A stretch of 64,000 nucleotides of DNA from Aureobasidium sp. EXF-3400 (taxonomy: Eukaryota; Ascomycota; Dothideomycetes; Dothideales; Saccotheciaceae), in assembly GCA_024195585.1 (NCBI GenBank), contig SWBL01000059.1:117983-181982 (forward strand), written 5' to 3'. Shown here one piece after another: positions 11,701 through 21,872 of this stretch. Position numbers and translations under genes: made by a program. The stretch's first letter is position 1. Every line of letters begins with the position of its first letter. The notes below the pieces were generated by a model. It saw only the letters and a list, made by a program, of their open reading frames with translations, did not search any database and was not told the origin of the DNA.

Positions 11701-12904
11701 GCGGCTAACCAAAAAGGTATCAACTTGATCAATACTCTCATCGAAGACTACACCGAAAATGTCGTGCAATTCTACATGAGAAGTATCCAGAAAAACGCAG
11801 AGAACAGTGTTCGCATGTTGCTTAAGGACGTCAGCAAACGTTTCGAAGGCCAGGACTTGTCAGCGGTTGACTATATGGACGACGGCAGTCCCATCAAACT
11901 GAATGTCCAGATCGATGCAGAGAAGGGCGAGGCCGTGTTTGACTTTACAGGCACAGGGCCAGAGGTAATGACCCATGTATTCGACCATTGTCCTTCTTAC
12001 TAACCATATTTGAAAGGTATACGGAAACACGAATGCGCCAGAAGCTGTGACATACAGCGCCATCATCTACTGTCTCCGCTGCCTCATCAGCGAAGATATA
12101 CCCTTGAACCAAGGCTGCCTGACTCCTATCCACGTTAAGATTCCCAAGAAGTCTTTCCTCTCGCCTTCAGCCACTGCTGCTGTCGTGGGCGGTAACGTCC
12201 TAACTAGTCAGAGAGTCACAGACGTGATCCTGAAGGCTTTCCAAGCTTGTGCTGCTTCTCAAGGAGATTGCAACAATCTCACCTTCGGCTTTGGTGGCAA
12301 TGCAGATGGTAAGGAACTCGTCAAGGGCTTCGGCTATTACGAGACCATTGCCGGTGGATCAGGTGCTGGACCCACTTGGGACGGTACCAACGGTGTGCAT
12401 ACACATATGACGAACACGCGCATCACAGACAGCGAAGTCTTCGAAAGAAGATATCCGGTCATTTTGCGCGAATTCAGCCTGCGTGCTGGCTCTGGAGGTA
12501 AGGGCCAACACAACGGCGGTGACGGTGTGGTCCGCGACATCGAATTCAGAATCCCGGTCCAAGTTTCCATCCTCAGCGAACGTCGGGTGTATCACCCTTA
12601 CGGTCTTGCTGGTGGCGAGGACGCTGAATGCGGCAAGAACCTCTGGGTACGCAATGTCGCCAAAGCGCCTGAAGCAAAGGATTCAGTGGAAGAAGAGCAG
12701 GAGGTCAGGTATATCAACATGGGAGGCAAGAACACTGCAGCCTTCCAACCTGGCGAGAGAATCATTATCAACACGCCTGGCGGTGGTGGATGGGGGCCTG
12801 TGGGTGAGGAGAGCAAGGCAAAGAAGTTGTGGAGCGATCCCAAGAGTCATTGGAAGGGTGGAAGTGTTGCTGCCAGGCAAGCTGAGGGAGAAGCCAGCGC
12901 TTGA
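8738..12904 (+). CDS. OXP1: 5-oxoprolinase (ATP-hydrolysing), hydantoinase A/B fusion
   Basis: Three exons, 8738-8797, 8851-11964 and 12017-12904, encode 1353 residues; all joins close in phase. The first splice rebuilds the N-terminal nucleotide-binding motif [14 protein letters not shown], and [17 protein letters not shown] follows in the hydantoinase A half. The hydantoinase B half begins near residue 790 ([20 protein letters not shown]), with [16 protein letters not shown] and a C-terminal glycine-rich block ([10 protein letters not shown]). The enzyme opens 5-oxo-L-proline to L-glutamate at the cost of ATP, in the cytosolic glutathione (gamma-glutamyl) cycle. The length is slightly above the usual 1280-1300 residues. 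Fungal and animal enzymes are single A+B polypeptides, as here. The third exon starts at GTA after an AAAG acceptor. Confidence 0.95.
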
Positions 12905-13138
12905 GCAAAATCATGATGCAGATATCGTGACTAGCAAGGAAAGAACGTACTATGAGGCAGGTCCAATGCGGCCATTGCACCTACCATGTGTCGCTCCTCG
13001 ACTACATAATGCAACCCCTCCAATCAACCATGATTTCCCACCCGACTTTAGAAAGCAGGGTCGGCATTTACTTTGGTGTGACCGTCGTCGCCTTCAATTT
13101 GGGCAGGTGGCTGTAGTGTCAACGTCGTGAGCGAGCAT

Positions 13139-13232
13139 CCTCCCATGAGAAGAAACAGCTAGGTTAATAAATCCTCTGTATCTCCGCTCATCTCTACAAT
13201 CAGTGCACAAGCAGTGATGACGTTCAATGGTT
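13139..13232 (+). repeat. Diverged intergenic direct repeat, copy A
   Basis: Copy A shares ordered blocks with copy B about 175 bp downstream: CCTCCCA then AGAAGAAACAG, TCTGTATCTC, and GCAGTGATGACGTTCAA. Substitutions and small shifts lie between blocks. The repeated unit matches no element known to me. Confidence 0.6.
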
Positions 13233-13313
13233 GACATGGTTTTCAGGGATTGATAAAGAAATAGGAGATGCAGGGCCAAACCAGTGGATTCATGGACCTG
13301 GGTGATTGTGTAC

Positions 13314-13412
13314 CCTCCCACAAGAAGAAACAGACAGGTCAGTGTCCCTTCTGCATCTCTGCTAACTCTCCATAAGCAACGCATAAGCAGTGATGAACTT
13401 CAAGAGTTGAGG
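13314..13412 (+). repeat. Diverged intergenic direct repeat, copy B
   Basis: Copy B carries CCTCCCA, AGAAGAAACAG, TCTGCATCTC and GCAGTGATGAACTTCAA in the same order and spacing as copy A, indicating a local duplication that has since diverged. No flanking target duplication is evident. Confidence 0.6.
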
Positions 13413-13725
13413 GAGAGACAGGGAGCTTGAGCAGCAGGGGCTCTTTTTCAGGAAGCAGCAAATGTGAGCTCACATACTAAATTGTGCGTATAGATTTGAC
13501 GGATCAGGAAGGCATGCGTGAATGTGATAAGAGTGTGCCGCTTTTTTTGCGACTGACATTGATGGATATCTCTAAACGTCCAAAAAAGATAAGAACAACG
13601 AACATGGAAACGCCTTACATGCTATCAACGCCGTGAGAAACATCCCATAACCCTTTTTTGTGGATCAACTGCTCCCAAGAAGTCGATCATGCCATAAAAC
13701 GCGTAATCAAGAGTTAACAAGAGCT

Positions 13726-15334
13726 TTACTCGGCATCTTGCATGTTCATCTCCTCAAATTCGTCGAGCAGCTGGTCCATAGGGATTTGAGGACCCTCTTC
13801 GTCGTCCTCATCATCTGTCTCCATCTCCATCTCGTTTTCGGCGGCGGCTTCTTGTTGTGCCTTGTAGACTTGCATGGTGTGACGGAGTTCCTCATCTTCC
13901 TCAACATCACGCAGGAAGAGCTCAAAGTCGCGCTCGAGACGCTCCTGGTCTTGCTTGCGAGGCAGCATCTCGCTCTCTTCCTTGGCCATACGCTTGAGCT
14001 TCCAGTTTCTCTTTTGGCCGGCGGCCTTCTTGCGACGAGGGTAGTGCTTCTTGACCAGAATCACATCAGGAATTGCAGTCTTGTATGTCTTGCTGTTCTC
14101 AATCTCCTCGTACTCATTGTTGTTGAACTGGGTTCCTGCGAGAAGGTAACCCATGACGCTGTCGCCAGGGTTCAAGAGAGCACCGAGGTGAGTACGGCAG
14201 AAGTATGTTGTGTCGTTCACACCAAGATCAGCGGCACGGGCGACAGTGCAGTCAGCGAGAACCATGCGTCCTTTTGTGGGTCCAGTGATCTCAATATCCA
14301 TGACAATGAACTCGACAAGCTGGGGAATATCTGCGATAGGGGTGAAAGGAGCACGCCAGTAGATGGGTGTGGCGACTTCGGCGGTCTGAAGAGTGTTGGG
14401 GTCGAGCAGGTTGACGGCGGTACCGACACGGTAGCAGAGAGCGAGAGGGAACATGTTTCCGATCTGCTTGGCAAGCTTGATGGGAAGTGCGACCAGGTCG
14501 TCCTTGCAAATGGGCACAATCTCGCAAGAGAAAGCGAACTTGTACGTCTTCTCGGAAGTGTGGACGTTCATCGAAATCAGCTCTTGCGACTTCTTGCTCT
14601 TCATGGGCACGACACTGCTCAGGAAGTCGACGAACTTCTCGGCATGATTTCTCGCAGAGAAGAAGAAATCGATACCGTCGTGAATTTCCTTGATGTTGAT
14701 TGCGTCACGGTGAGCACCGTGCTTCAGGATAAGCTGCTCGAGGTAGAGGAAAGTACGCTTGTGGGTAACCTTTTGGCGGACTTGGACGACGGCGCGCCAT
14801 GTGTTGTGTGTGAAACTCTTTTGACAATCGGGGCACTGCTGGTTAGCCTGAACGAACTCGACTTCGAAGGTTTGCTGCAGAATGGTGCCTTGGAAAGCTT
14901 CTTGTTGAATGGTGATTTTAAGCTTGATACGGCGAGAGTGAGGTTCGGTCCAGATGAAGGAGGCGTCGATAATGCGGACTTTGTTCAAGCCACGCAGTTT
15001 GCGAAGACAGAGGGCGAGCAGTTCACGAGATTCAGGCTGGGCGACGAGCCACTGGTTGGGCGGGGACAACCAACGGTCGCAATCTCTGCACTGGTGGAGG
15101 GTTCCTTCTCTTTGAATGCCTTGGGATACGTCGATGGTGAGCTTGATACAGTCGTAACAGAGAGCGCCGGCGGCGACAGTGCCATCAATGGGAGCACCAC
15201 AGTTGCAACAGAGGATGCTGGTAGTTGTCAGTATCATTTACTGATGGAAGAGGTACGAGGCAAACTCACGTAGCGTTGGTCACCTCGCGCTGGGCAGCAG
15301 GTGCCATCGACACCGAGTCGAGATCCATCGACAT
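13726..15334 (-). CDS. NMD3: NMD3, 60S ribosomal subunit export adaptor
   Basis: Two exons on the minus strand, 15334-15270 and 15217-13726, encode 518 residues; the 52-nt intron has a GTGAGT donor and CCAG acceptor. The N-terminal region has the family's paired zinc-binding cysteines: ILCCNCGAP with C25/C28, LCYDC, HQCRDCDRWL and QQCPDCQKSF. The conserved NMD3 core follows (HGAHRDAINIKEIHDGIDFF, KTYKFAFSCEIVPICKDDL). The C-terminus holds a leucine-rich, acid-flanked candidate nuclear export signal (LERDFELFLRDVEEDEEL) and an acidic end. NMD3 loads on the pre-60S subunit in the nucleus and recruits the exportin CRM1/XPO1 for transport to the cytoplasm; that is established for the family. Size matches yeast Nmd3 (518 aa). 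Confidence 0.96.
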
Positions 15335-15788
15335 GGCGATGTGCTGATAAGAGTAAAAAGTGATTCGAGTCGAAAGAAACTACGCCGCTGAGTTGGCAAG
15401 AGGCGCGAATGAGCACTTCGGTAGAGTGCCTGTAGAGTAGTATGAGGCGACAGAAGGCCAAAGGGCGAATGCAGGCGTCAAGAAGGGTTAGTTCTTGTCA
15501 CGGAAATTATTCTCGAAGGAACTTCTCTTCAGTCAGCAGCGACGCCACAAGACTTCGGAGAAAATCACAGGGCTCACCCCGCTCTGATGCTGCCAAGCCC
15601 TAGCGATAAGATAACACCAGCCTTCGTATTCGTACTGACTTCCACCGGCGTCATCATCGACTTGTACTATAAAGAGGAGACCCGATCCCGACAGAGCTTA
15701 CCGACAGTAACAAGAAGACCAATTCCCCTTCATCTCAATATCTCTGAATTCTCTCAAACATACGCACTTCAACTTCGTAACTTTCAAA
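15335..15788. promoter_or_regulatory. Divergent promoter, NMD3 and MAPEG gene
   Basis: The spacer lies between outward-facing starts. On the plus strand a TATA-like CTATAAAG occurs at 15667-15674, about 115 bp before the MAPEG start codon, which fits a fungal TATA position. No strong element is visible for NMD3. Confidence 0.5.
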
Positions 15789-16346
15789 ATGCCTGACTAC
15801 TCTCTTCTCGCCATCCCAGCTTTCACCATTCTGGCTGTAGCTCCTCACGCGTAAGTAGCTCTCGAACCTCTCAATACTCGACTTCTGAACTTCTACCACA
15901 GCTATGCACTTTCGACCGTCAAGAAGCACACTCAATGGTCAAACGCCAACAGCAGAGGTGAGGGTAACGTTCAACACATGAAGAAGACCCTGCCTCCTGC
16001 TGTCTTCGCAACCTTCGAACGTGCCGAAGCTGCACACAAGAACAGCATGGAGACCTTGCCCTTGTTCATCGCTGCAACTCTTTCTGGTGTCTTTGCCGAG
16101 AAGCTTACAAGAACCGATGTTGGCAATGCTCAATTCTCTGCCATCTTCTTGGGTCTCAGAGTGCTTTACACCCTTCTCTACGTAAGCAAACGATCATCCC
16201 CTTCGTTCAGAGCATTTTGTACTTACTATGGTGCTTAGATCAACACATCGTCAGAGCAAGCCAGTCACGCTCGTTCCTTGACCTGGACCGCAGGTTTGGC
16301 ATTGTGCTTTTACCAGATTTACAAGGCAGCCGTTGCTCTTGCCTAG
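15789..16346 (+). CDS. MAPEG-family membrane protein (microsomal GST-like)
   Basis: Exons 15789-15850, 15902-16181 and 16239-16346 encode 149 residues, in phase throughout. The sequence is hydrophobic with about four membrane segments. It carries the MAPEG hallmark FERAEAAHKNSMETLPLFIA, in which the E-R-A-x2-A-H-x-N-x3-E pattern contributes to glutathione or lipid binding, followed by FLGLRVLYTLLY. MAPEG proteins are small endoplasmic reticulum membrane enzymes of eicosanoid or glutathione metabolism; the exact substrate in fungi is not known. Length (about 150) is typical. It lacks an obvious cleavable signal peptide; the first hydrophobic stretch is SLLAIPAFTILAVAPHAYAL. Confidence 0.88.
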
Positions 16347-16577
16347 AACCTTTTCTCCTCGAAACGCAGACTTGTCCGAAAATATAATGACATGAATATC
16401 TACAACTTCTATCGTGTTCCCGTTGGTATTGTGTCGTACATGATACCCCAATGACCATACACGCCTTGCCCTTTCCAAAACAATGCATCAATCGCTTGAT
16501 GTCCCTTTCCCCAAGTTCCTGTTAACGCCATGACCCAGTGCAATGATCTTCTACCTATATGTACAGTTCGTATCTCC

Positions 16578-18527
16578 TCAGTTCTCTACTGCGCCCATTG
16601 GTGAATCTAGCCATCCGTCATCTTCCTCAAAATTCTGATCAGACACCGCGTTCATAGGTGAACCTAGCCATCCTCCGTCATCCTGAACTTCCAGACGAGA
16701 GATTGTATCGGCTGGTGTTGACATGGCAGCAGGAGAAGCCGGTATCGTCGAAGACTCCTCGTTAATTCTCTCGGGCTCCTTCAACTCGATGTTCGCAAAG
16801 TCCGCGGGTGTAACATTGTGGAAATACTGCTGTATGCTAGAGTCGGGCTCTTCCAACTGACGAATTGGGGAAGACCCTGCACGCATCTCTTGCCTGAACA
16901 TCTTGAGCAATTCGCTATGCTCGTACTTGGCAGCACGTGCTTCTCGCAGAATCTCGTCGAAGCGATCCATATCATCGCAAGCACTGCATAAACGCAGCAT
17001 GGCCGAGTAAGTACGGGCAAACAACTTCTCTGCGTTGCCCTTGGCTCTGCTGTCCTCCTGCAACTCCTTGATTAGATCCCATATCTGGCATCCGTTTTTA
17101 TAATCTGCGTTTCGCGCTCGGTCGTCGAGTAACGGGGTCAAACCACGGATCGATAGACCCCATCCGTCTGAACCCATGTCTTTCCAGATGCGGAGGGCAG
17201 CCTCGAAACCAACAAAGCGCACGACACCTTGTACGATGAGTTCAAAGACTGCTGGTGTATGATATGGCTTCTGAACAACTTTGCCGGTCTCTTTCACAAC
17301 CAGACGGGAGCGACCAGATTCGTTGACAGTAATGTCGGGCTTTGCAAGCATCAGTCCATTACCCAGACCGCGAATGCGATCAACAAAGGCGGCGAATTTG
17401 ATAGGCGAGTTTATCATAATGGAGTATTTGAGGGTAGTCATAATTGTGATCTCGTTCTGCCGCACATTTGCATTGCGAATGGCATACATTGTAGGTCCCG
17501 CCAGATAGGTGTTGTCGCATTCCACAAAGCCGCTTAGCAGGGTATTCCAGCAATCCAAGTCAGGAGCCGCTGCAGAAATGTAGAGGTTGTAGGCAATCTT
17601 TGCGACAAGATCCTTGTAAGCAAGTCCTCCTGATTTTTGCGTCTGAAACAGGTGAGCCAGAGCACTGTTTAGATCTTGGCTAGTCTGATGAAAGTCACCG
17701 AAATCATCCTGTTTGTAGGCGACACCGTATACGTGTTGGCGTGGAAAGCTGTCGGGGTATGCATTGGCATCAGCATCTGGAAAGGTGGTGGCCTCCATAT
17801 GCTTGTCATTTGTATAGAGTAGAAGAGCCTTGAGGTGGGATCTCGGGGCGCCAAAGAAATCCTGACATGACTCCGGCACCATGGCCTTCATGTCCTTGCG
17901 GAATCCAAGGTCATCCAGGTGTAGTAGCATACGAAGAATAAGTTTGTCGACAGCAAATTCAGTTGTGCGCAGCTTCTTGGTTGTCCAGCGGGAAGCGAGG
18001 GCTCTCTCACGATGCCAGGATCTGGCATAGATGGAATTAGGAGCAACGAAGTTCCGATGTAGACGAGAGCCAGTGTTTGCCGGCCACACGGGGCCGTCTT
18101 CAGATGTCTGCCGTTGCCAGTCTTCGAGAACAGCCTGTTGCGAGTCGTCCATGAGGGGTTTCCACAGTACGGTCTCCTCCTTCTCTTGTTCGCGCTGGAC
18201 GTATCCGTCCTTCTCTTGCTTAGACTGAGCGAGGTCCTGGGTAGCGGTGCGCTTATCCGACTGGGAATCATGAAGATCGTGCTTGATGTCGGCGATGGCG
18301 CGGTCCCATTGGTCCTGTCTCTTTTGTTTGAATCCGGCATCTGTGGTTGCGGCGGCGGCGAAGATGCCTGAATATACAAAGGTCGAGGATAGAGCCCATC
18401 TCACTGGCCGTCTGGCGGCAGCACTGGTTGTCCGCCTAGCAACACCGCTGGCACCGGCTGTGACACATGACGGGCAATGGCAGCTGAGTCCGGTCTGCGC
18501 TATCCGAGACCCAATTGTTTGCATCAT
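16578..18527 (-). CDS. Predicted mitochondrial PPR-like protein (649 aa)
   Basis: A single-exon frame starts at ATG 18525-18527, with a second ATG just inside. The N-terminus is Arg/Ala-rich and lacks acids (GVARRTTSAAARRPVRWALS), like a mitochondrial presequence, and is followed by a short hydrophobic run (TFVYSGIFAAAATTDAG). A charged coiled-coil-like segment lies at about residues 70-115. The middle and C-terminal parts show helical pairs resembling degenerate pentatricopeptide repeats (LDCWNTLLSGFVECDNTYL, FELIVQGVVRFVGFEAALRI). The C-terminus contains a duplicated motif, DDGGWLGSPMNAVS and DDGWLDSPMGAVE. PPR proteins bind organellar RNA; that role is inferred, and I cannot name an orthologue. 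It is divergent from the CZIB-like gene, 213 bp apart. Confidence 0.6.
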   Translation of the reverse strand: MMQTIGSRIAQTGLSCHCPSCVTAGASGVARRTTSAAARRPVRWALSSTFVYSGIFAAAATTDAGFKQKRQDQWDRAIADIKHDLHDSQSDKRTATQDLAQSKQEKDGYVQREQEKEETVLWKPLMDDSQQAVLEDWQRQTSEDGPVWPANTGSRLHRNFVAPNSIYARSWHRERALASRWTTKKLRTTEFAVDKLILRMLLHLDDLGFRKDMKAMVPESCQDFFGAPRSHLKALLLYTNDKHMEATTFPDADANAYPDSFPRQHVYGVAYKQDDFGDFHQTSQDLNSALAHLFQTQKSGGLAYKDLVAKIAYNLYISAAAPDLDCWNTLLSGFVECDNTYLAGPTMYAIRNANVRQNEITIMTTLKYSIMINSPIKFAAFVDRIRGLGNGLMLAKPDITVNESGRSRLVVKETGKVVQKPYHTPAVFELIVQGVVRFVGFEAALRIWKDMGSDGWGLSIRGLTPLLDDRARNADYKNGCQIWDLIKELQEDSRAKGNAEKLFARTYSAMLRLCSACDDMDRFDEILREARAAKYEHSELLKMFRQEMRAGSSPIRQLEEPDSSIQQYFHNVTPADFANIELKEPERINEESSTIPASPAAMSTPADTISRLEVQDDGGWLGSPMNAVSDQNFEEDDGWLDSPMGAVEN

Positions 18528-18740
18528 CTATCGCTGCTGCATCCCGATCCCCTTCCAGCGTGTCCTTGGAAGCGCAAAGGAAGGGTTGTTGTCGTCTTGA
18601 TCGCCGGTATTTTTTGGGCCCCGAGTCGAGTGTCCCGCTCGGCCTTGGCGCGCTCTTCCGTTACTCTCTTGTTTGTCACCCGCAGCTGTGAGCATTTCCA
18701 AACTACGACCATTTTTCTCTCGAAACAAACACATCAAATC

Positions 18741-19401
18741 ATGTTGGCACTCTTCTTGACCGCCGAGCTCAACGGGTAGGTCATGTAGTCGTGAACTTTA
18801 GGAAGCTTAAAGTGTACAATTGCCAACACCTTTCAAAACAGCGTAACCGACCTCGCCCCCATCGACACTGAGGACAGCCCTTTCTACTACACATTCAAGG
18901 TGCAATGCACTTCATGTCGTGAGGTCCACCCCAACTGGGTCAGCGTGAGCAGATTCGTAGGTCTCTCTTCTATCAGTCCATCTTTTCGTTCACCAACATC
19001 TTTATCCAGGAACAAAACGAGATGTCTGGCAGCAGAGGTGAAGCCAACTTTGTCTGGAAGTGCAGGAACTGCAAGGTTTGTCTATTGCTATATTCTCCGG
19101 TTAGAGTGAGTAAACTGACTTTTTACTCCAACAGAGAGAACATTCTGCATCCATTAAGGAAGCACCCAAGTCTTACACCCACAGCGACACCCCCAAGGCC
19201 CAGAAGATCATCGAATTCGACTGCAGAGGTCTTGAGTTTGTCGAATTCAAGCCTGATGGCGAGTGGAAGGCCACTGGCGTCGAGTCAAACACGAAATTCG
19301 ATGCCATTGATTTGACGGAAGGCGACTGGTACGACTACGACGAGAAGGCCAGCGAGGAAGTCAGTATTCAAGGCCAGAAATGGGAGGTCAAGCGCGCATA
19401 A
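18741..19401 (+). CDS. CXXC zinc-binding protein, CZIB/UPF0587 (DUF866) family
   Basis: Four exons, 18741-18775, 18842-18956, 19010-19075 and 19135-19401, encode 160 residues, the same length I recall for human CZIB (C1orf123). Two CXXC pairs form the zinc site: C34/C37 (VQCTSCREVH) and C68/C71 (WKCRNCK). The second pair is completed just before the third intron. The C-terminal half (KAQKIIEFDCRGLEFVEFKP, WKATG, WYDYDEK) matches the family fold. Its cellular role is still poorly defined; it is a small soluble protein found across eukaryotes. The donor of intron 3 is GTTTGT, weaker than the others; using the later GTGAGT would insert residues between the conserved second CXXC and REHS, so I prefer the first. 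Confidence 0.9.
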
Positions 19402-19790
19402 TCATCATGCTGCAATGTGGTTGTTTGGCAAGGAGAATATTTGCCCGAGAACAGTCAAGCAAATTCTTAGAGAGCTTTATCAGATGCTAAAGACTTCCTT
19501 TGGAGAACAACGAAACTTCAAACCATGAGCTTCTCAGGAAATATGTCTAGATGTGATTGAACATGTCTTTTGCAAGCGCAGTGAACATCTATCGACGAAT
19601 GCCAAGAAATGGTCCAAAGGAAGGGTTTGCGCAGGTGGTATCTACGGCCTACCGTTAGCACAACGTCACCAGCTCGCTTTCGGCTTCTATCTCTTCCATC
19701 ATTACTCAGCTGCCTTCGCGTAATACTATCTCGACATAAATTTTTCCATCGAACATATTTTCGACGATAGGGGACTTGGTGACGTTCGAC
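19402..19790. other. Intergenic spacer
   Basis: This holds the 3' region of the CZIB-like gene and the presumed promoter of the F-box-like gene. No other feature is visible. Confidence 0.5.
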
Positions 19791-20789
19791 ATGTCTTACC
19801 TAGACGCGGCTCAATCGAGTCAAGTTTCTCAGGCATATCGAACTCTTGGCCTGATACCGATCAGCTCCCAGTATCATTCAGGTGCAAGAGCATTTGCAAA
19901 ACATCGACGCCAAATTGCCATCCAGGATGAGAAGCTGGCACTGTCCCGAGAAGAACTAGTGGAAGATCCTAGGCTAAACACAGAAGAACCATTTCCATTC
20001 ATGGATCTACCAACGGAGATCAGAGTACGGATATACCAATACGCTCTACCGCGAACACGGAGGATTCATCTCGAAGTCATGCGCACGCCGGCTCTAGCTT
20101 GTGTAAACAAGCAGATCAGACAAGAGTGTCTTCCAACCTTTCTACGCGTGAACAGTTTCCAGGCTTCATACACGAGAGGTTTGGACAAGACCTATGGCCT
20201 GGATTTCGCAAACGGGACTCTCGCATGGTTGAAAACGCTACCATTTACAATGGGATTGTTCAAAGACATCAGAGTCACGTTTCAAGGAGACCTCGGACAG
20301 GGAGGTCACAGATCAATCGTCTTCCAGATCATCGCCACAGCAAAGGAAACCTGGGTCAACCATTTCGACCGCTGGTGCCCTTTTTGTATAGACGGATACC
20401 ATGGCTCTTATTACCATCTACCCCATTCAAATTACGATCATCCTTGTCTCAAAACCAACCCACTCAAACTCAAAGGCATGCACGATGAATTCGTAGCTGC
20501 TGTGGAGCGCACCTACTTCAAGTTCTCAGATACCTGGGGCAGAGGCGGCCTTTCCATCTCTGAAGTAATTGATTTGGCAAAAGCAGCGGATGAGATAAAA
20601 CAAAATCCGGATGTATTCATACCATTTTGCTTTTCGATTCAGAAGTTGATTGAGCATACGGATAAAATTGAGAAGTGGGCGAGTGTGTATAGTGACTATA
20701 TGGCGTCGCAGAGAGCACAGGAGGCTTTGCTAGAGGACGATGGAGTTGAGCAAGAGGATCCTGCGAACCAATCGACATTGGATGATTGA
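19791..20789 (+). CDS. Fungal F-box-like (LPTEIR) protein
   Basis: A single exon of 332 residues starts at ATG 19791 (MSYLDAAQSSQ). The frame is open slightly further upstream but without an earlier ATG. Residues 74-135 carry the F-box-like pattern common in Dothideomycetes: FMDLPTEIRVRIYQYALPRT, then ALACVNKQIRQECLPTFLRV. The remainder is unique, with an aromatic, His/Cys-containing stretch (WCPFCIDGYHGSYYHLPHSN). F-box proteins recruit substrates to SCF ubiquitin ligases, but many such fungal proteins have no tested function. The gene converges on TYW2, with only six bases between stop codons. Confidence 0.72.
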   Translation: MSYLDAAQSSQVSQAYRTLGLIPISSQYHSGARAFAKHRRQIAIQDEKLALSREELVEDPRLNTEEPFPFMDLPTEIRVRIYQYALPRTRRIHLEVMRTPALACVNKQIRQECLPTFLRVNSFQASYTRGLDKTYGLDFANGTLAWLKTLPFTMGLFKDIRVTFQGDLGQGGHRSIVFQIIATAKETWVNHFDRWCPFCIDGYHGSYYHLPHSNYDHPCLKTNPLKLKGMHDEFVAAVERTYFKFSDTWGRGGLSISEVIDLAKAADEIKQNPDVFIPFCFSIQKLIEHTDKIEKWASVYSDYMASQRAQEALLEDDGVEQEDPANQSTLDD

Positions 20790-20795
20790 GTGGTT

Positions 20796-21872
20796 TCATA
20801 TTGGAAGTGGAGGGATATGGATATCTACGATACAGTGGAACATGCCTGGAGCATCCAACCCAACACGCTGGATATGCTGCACCATTGGCTTCCTTTTGAT
20901 ACTCTTGACGTCTGTCAGATATCCTCTTTCCCTGTCTAGTCCTTCGACAATGGTCTCGAACTCTGCTCGGATCTCGTTGGCTCCACAGGCCACCTCTTCC
21001 ATGCGATACGTCTCTTGTACGTAGAGCCATCCTCCCAGTCTCGGGTCCAGGATCGCTGCAGCTATCTCGCGAATTTGGCGAGTTGTGGGAAGAACACCAC
21101 AGTTCACATGCCTGACAGGAGGCAGCGAGTTCCTCAAGCCATGGATCTTAGCCAGAGCTTTGTCGCCAGACTCGACAAACGCCATCACTCTGGTCTTCGA
21201 ATGCACCTTGACACTCTTGTGGTCTCCGGAGTAGACACGAACATGCCACCCGTTCTTAATAGCGCCTCTTCTCAAGCCTTCTATGCTCCACGGATTTGCA
21301 TCCCAGCAAAGAACCTTTTGAACACCGGCTGCTGCGTGACTGAATGCGAAGGATCCGGTTCCTGACGCTAGGTCCACTGCTGTACATGCTTTGGATGTGT
21401 TTTGAGCAACCACTGCTGATCTTACACTGGACATGTGTAGTACCCTGGCAGTTTCTGTGGTATTGTTGTGAGAAGAAGTGGTGTAGCGAGGAGCCCAGTA
21501 TTGTATAATGCCATTCTGCCTTGTGCTGATCCAGACGGCGTTGTTGAAGTCATTTTGAGTTGGTTGCTCTTGTACAGAGTTTGCAGGCAGAGGAGAAGTG
21601 CCATCCGAGTGGTGCAAAAGCTTCGTATCGTCCTCTTTAACGGGGATGCCAGCGGCGCCGCTGTCTTGACGGGGAAGTTCAGGGGGCGGATTTGCGGAAG
21701 GAGGGTGATTCAAGCGTTGGGCACAGGTGGCCAGGAAGATGCTTTCGGTCTCGTCGGACTCGAGATTGCTCAAAAGGTTACTCCATGGTTCCATCTGGCG
21801 CAGGGGTTCGCGGAGATTGCTGCAGCACTGCAGCAACAGAATGCTGTAAAGGGTTGAAATGTCGTAGACCAA
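20796..21872 (-). CDS. TRM12: tRNA wybutosine-synthesising protein 2 (TYW2/TRM12), 5' end unsettled
   Basis: The enzyme transfers the 3-amino-3-carboxypropyl group of SAM to the wybutosine precursor on tRNA-Phe G37. The SAM-binding block VDLASGTGSFAFSHAAAGV and the following KVLCWDANPWSIEGLRRGA are the fungal TRM12 signature. Downstream HVNCGVLPTTRQIREIAAAI and GWLYVQETYRMEEV also fit. The 3' end is firm (stop 20796-20798). The 5' end is not: the frame is open to 21872 with no ATG there, the first in-frame ATG is at 21794 (MEPWSNLL), and a possible acceptor TGATACAG just upstream (about 21892-21899) suggests a missing first exon. The residues VYDISTLYSILLLQ before that ATG resemble the family's N-terminal motif, which supports the missing exon. 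Confidence 0.83.
   Translation of the reverse strand: MVYDISTLYSILLLQCCSNLREPLRQMEPWSNLLSNLESDETESIFLATCAQRLNHPPSANPPPELPRQDSGAAGIPVKEDDTKLLHHSDGTSPLPANSVQEQPTQNDFNNAVWISTRQNGIIQYWAPRYTTSSHNNTTETARVLHMSSVRSAVVAQNTSKACTAVDLASGTGSFAFSHAAAGVQKVLCWDANPWSIEGLRRGAIKNGWHVRVYSGDHKSVKVHSKTRVMAFVESGDKALAKIHGLRNSLPPVRHVNCGVLPTTRQIREIAAAILDPRLGGWLYVQETYRMEEVACGANEIRAEFETIVEGLDRERGYLTDVKSIKRKPMVQHIQRVGLDAPGMFHCIVDIHIPPLPI

Larger units (their letters stand above)
12905..13725. other. Convergent spacer between OXP1 and NMD3
   Basis: Two genes converge on this 821-bp spacer. It is noncoding as far as I can see, but it holds a diverged pair of direct repeats (13139-13232 and 13314-13412), followed by a T-rich stretch near 13545. 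Confidence 0.55.

Noticed and set aside
13660..15273. Long 537-codon plus-strand frame opposite NMD3
   Set aside because: It is the mirror of the NMD3 coding strand; the minus-strand protein has zinc cysteines and full family match, while this frame has no recognisable domain and no ATG-supported start.
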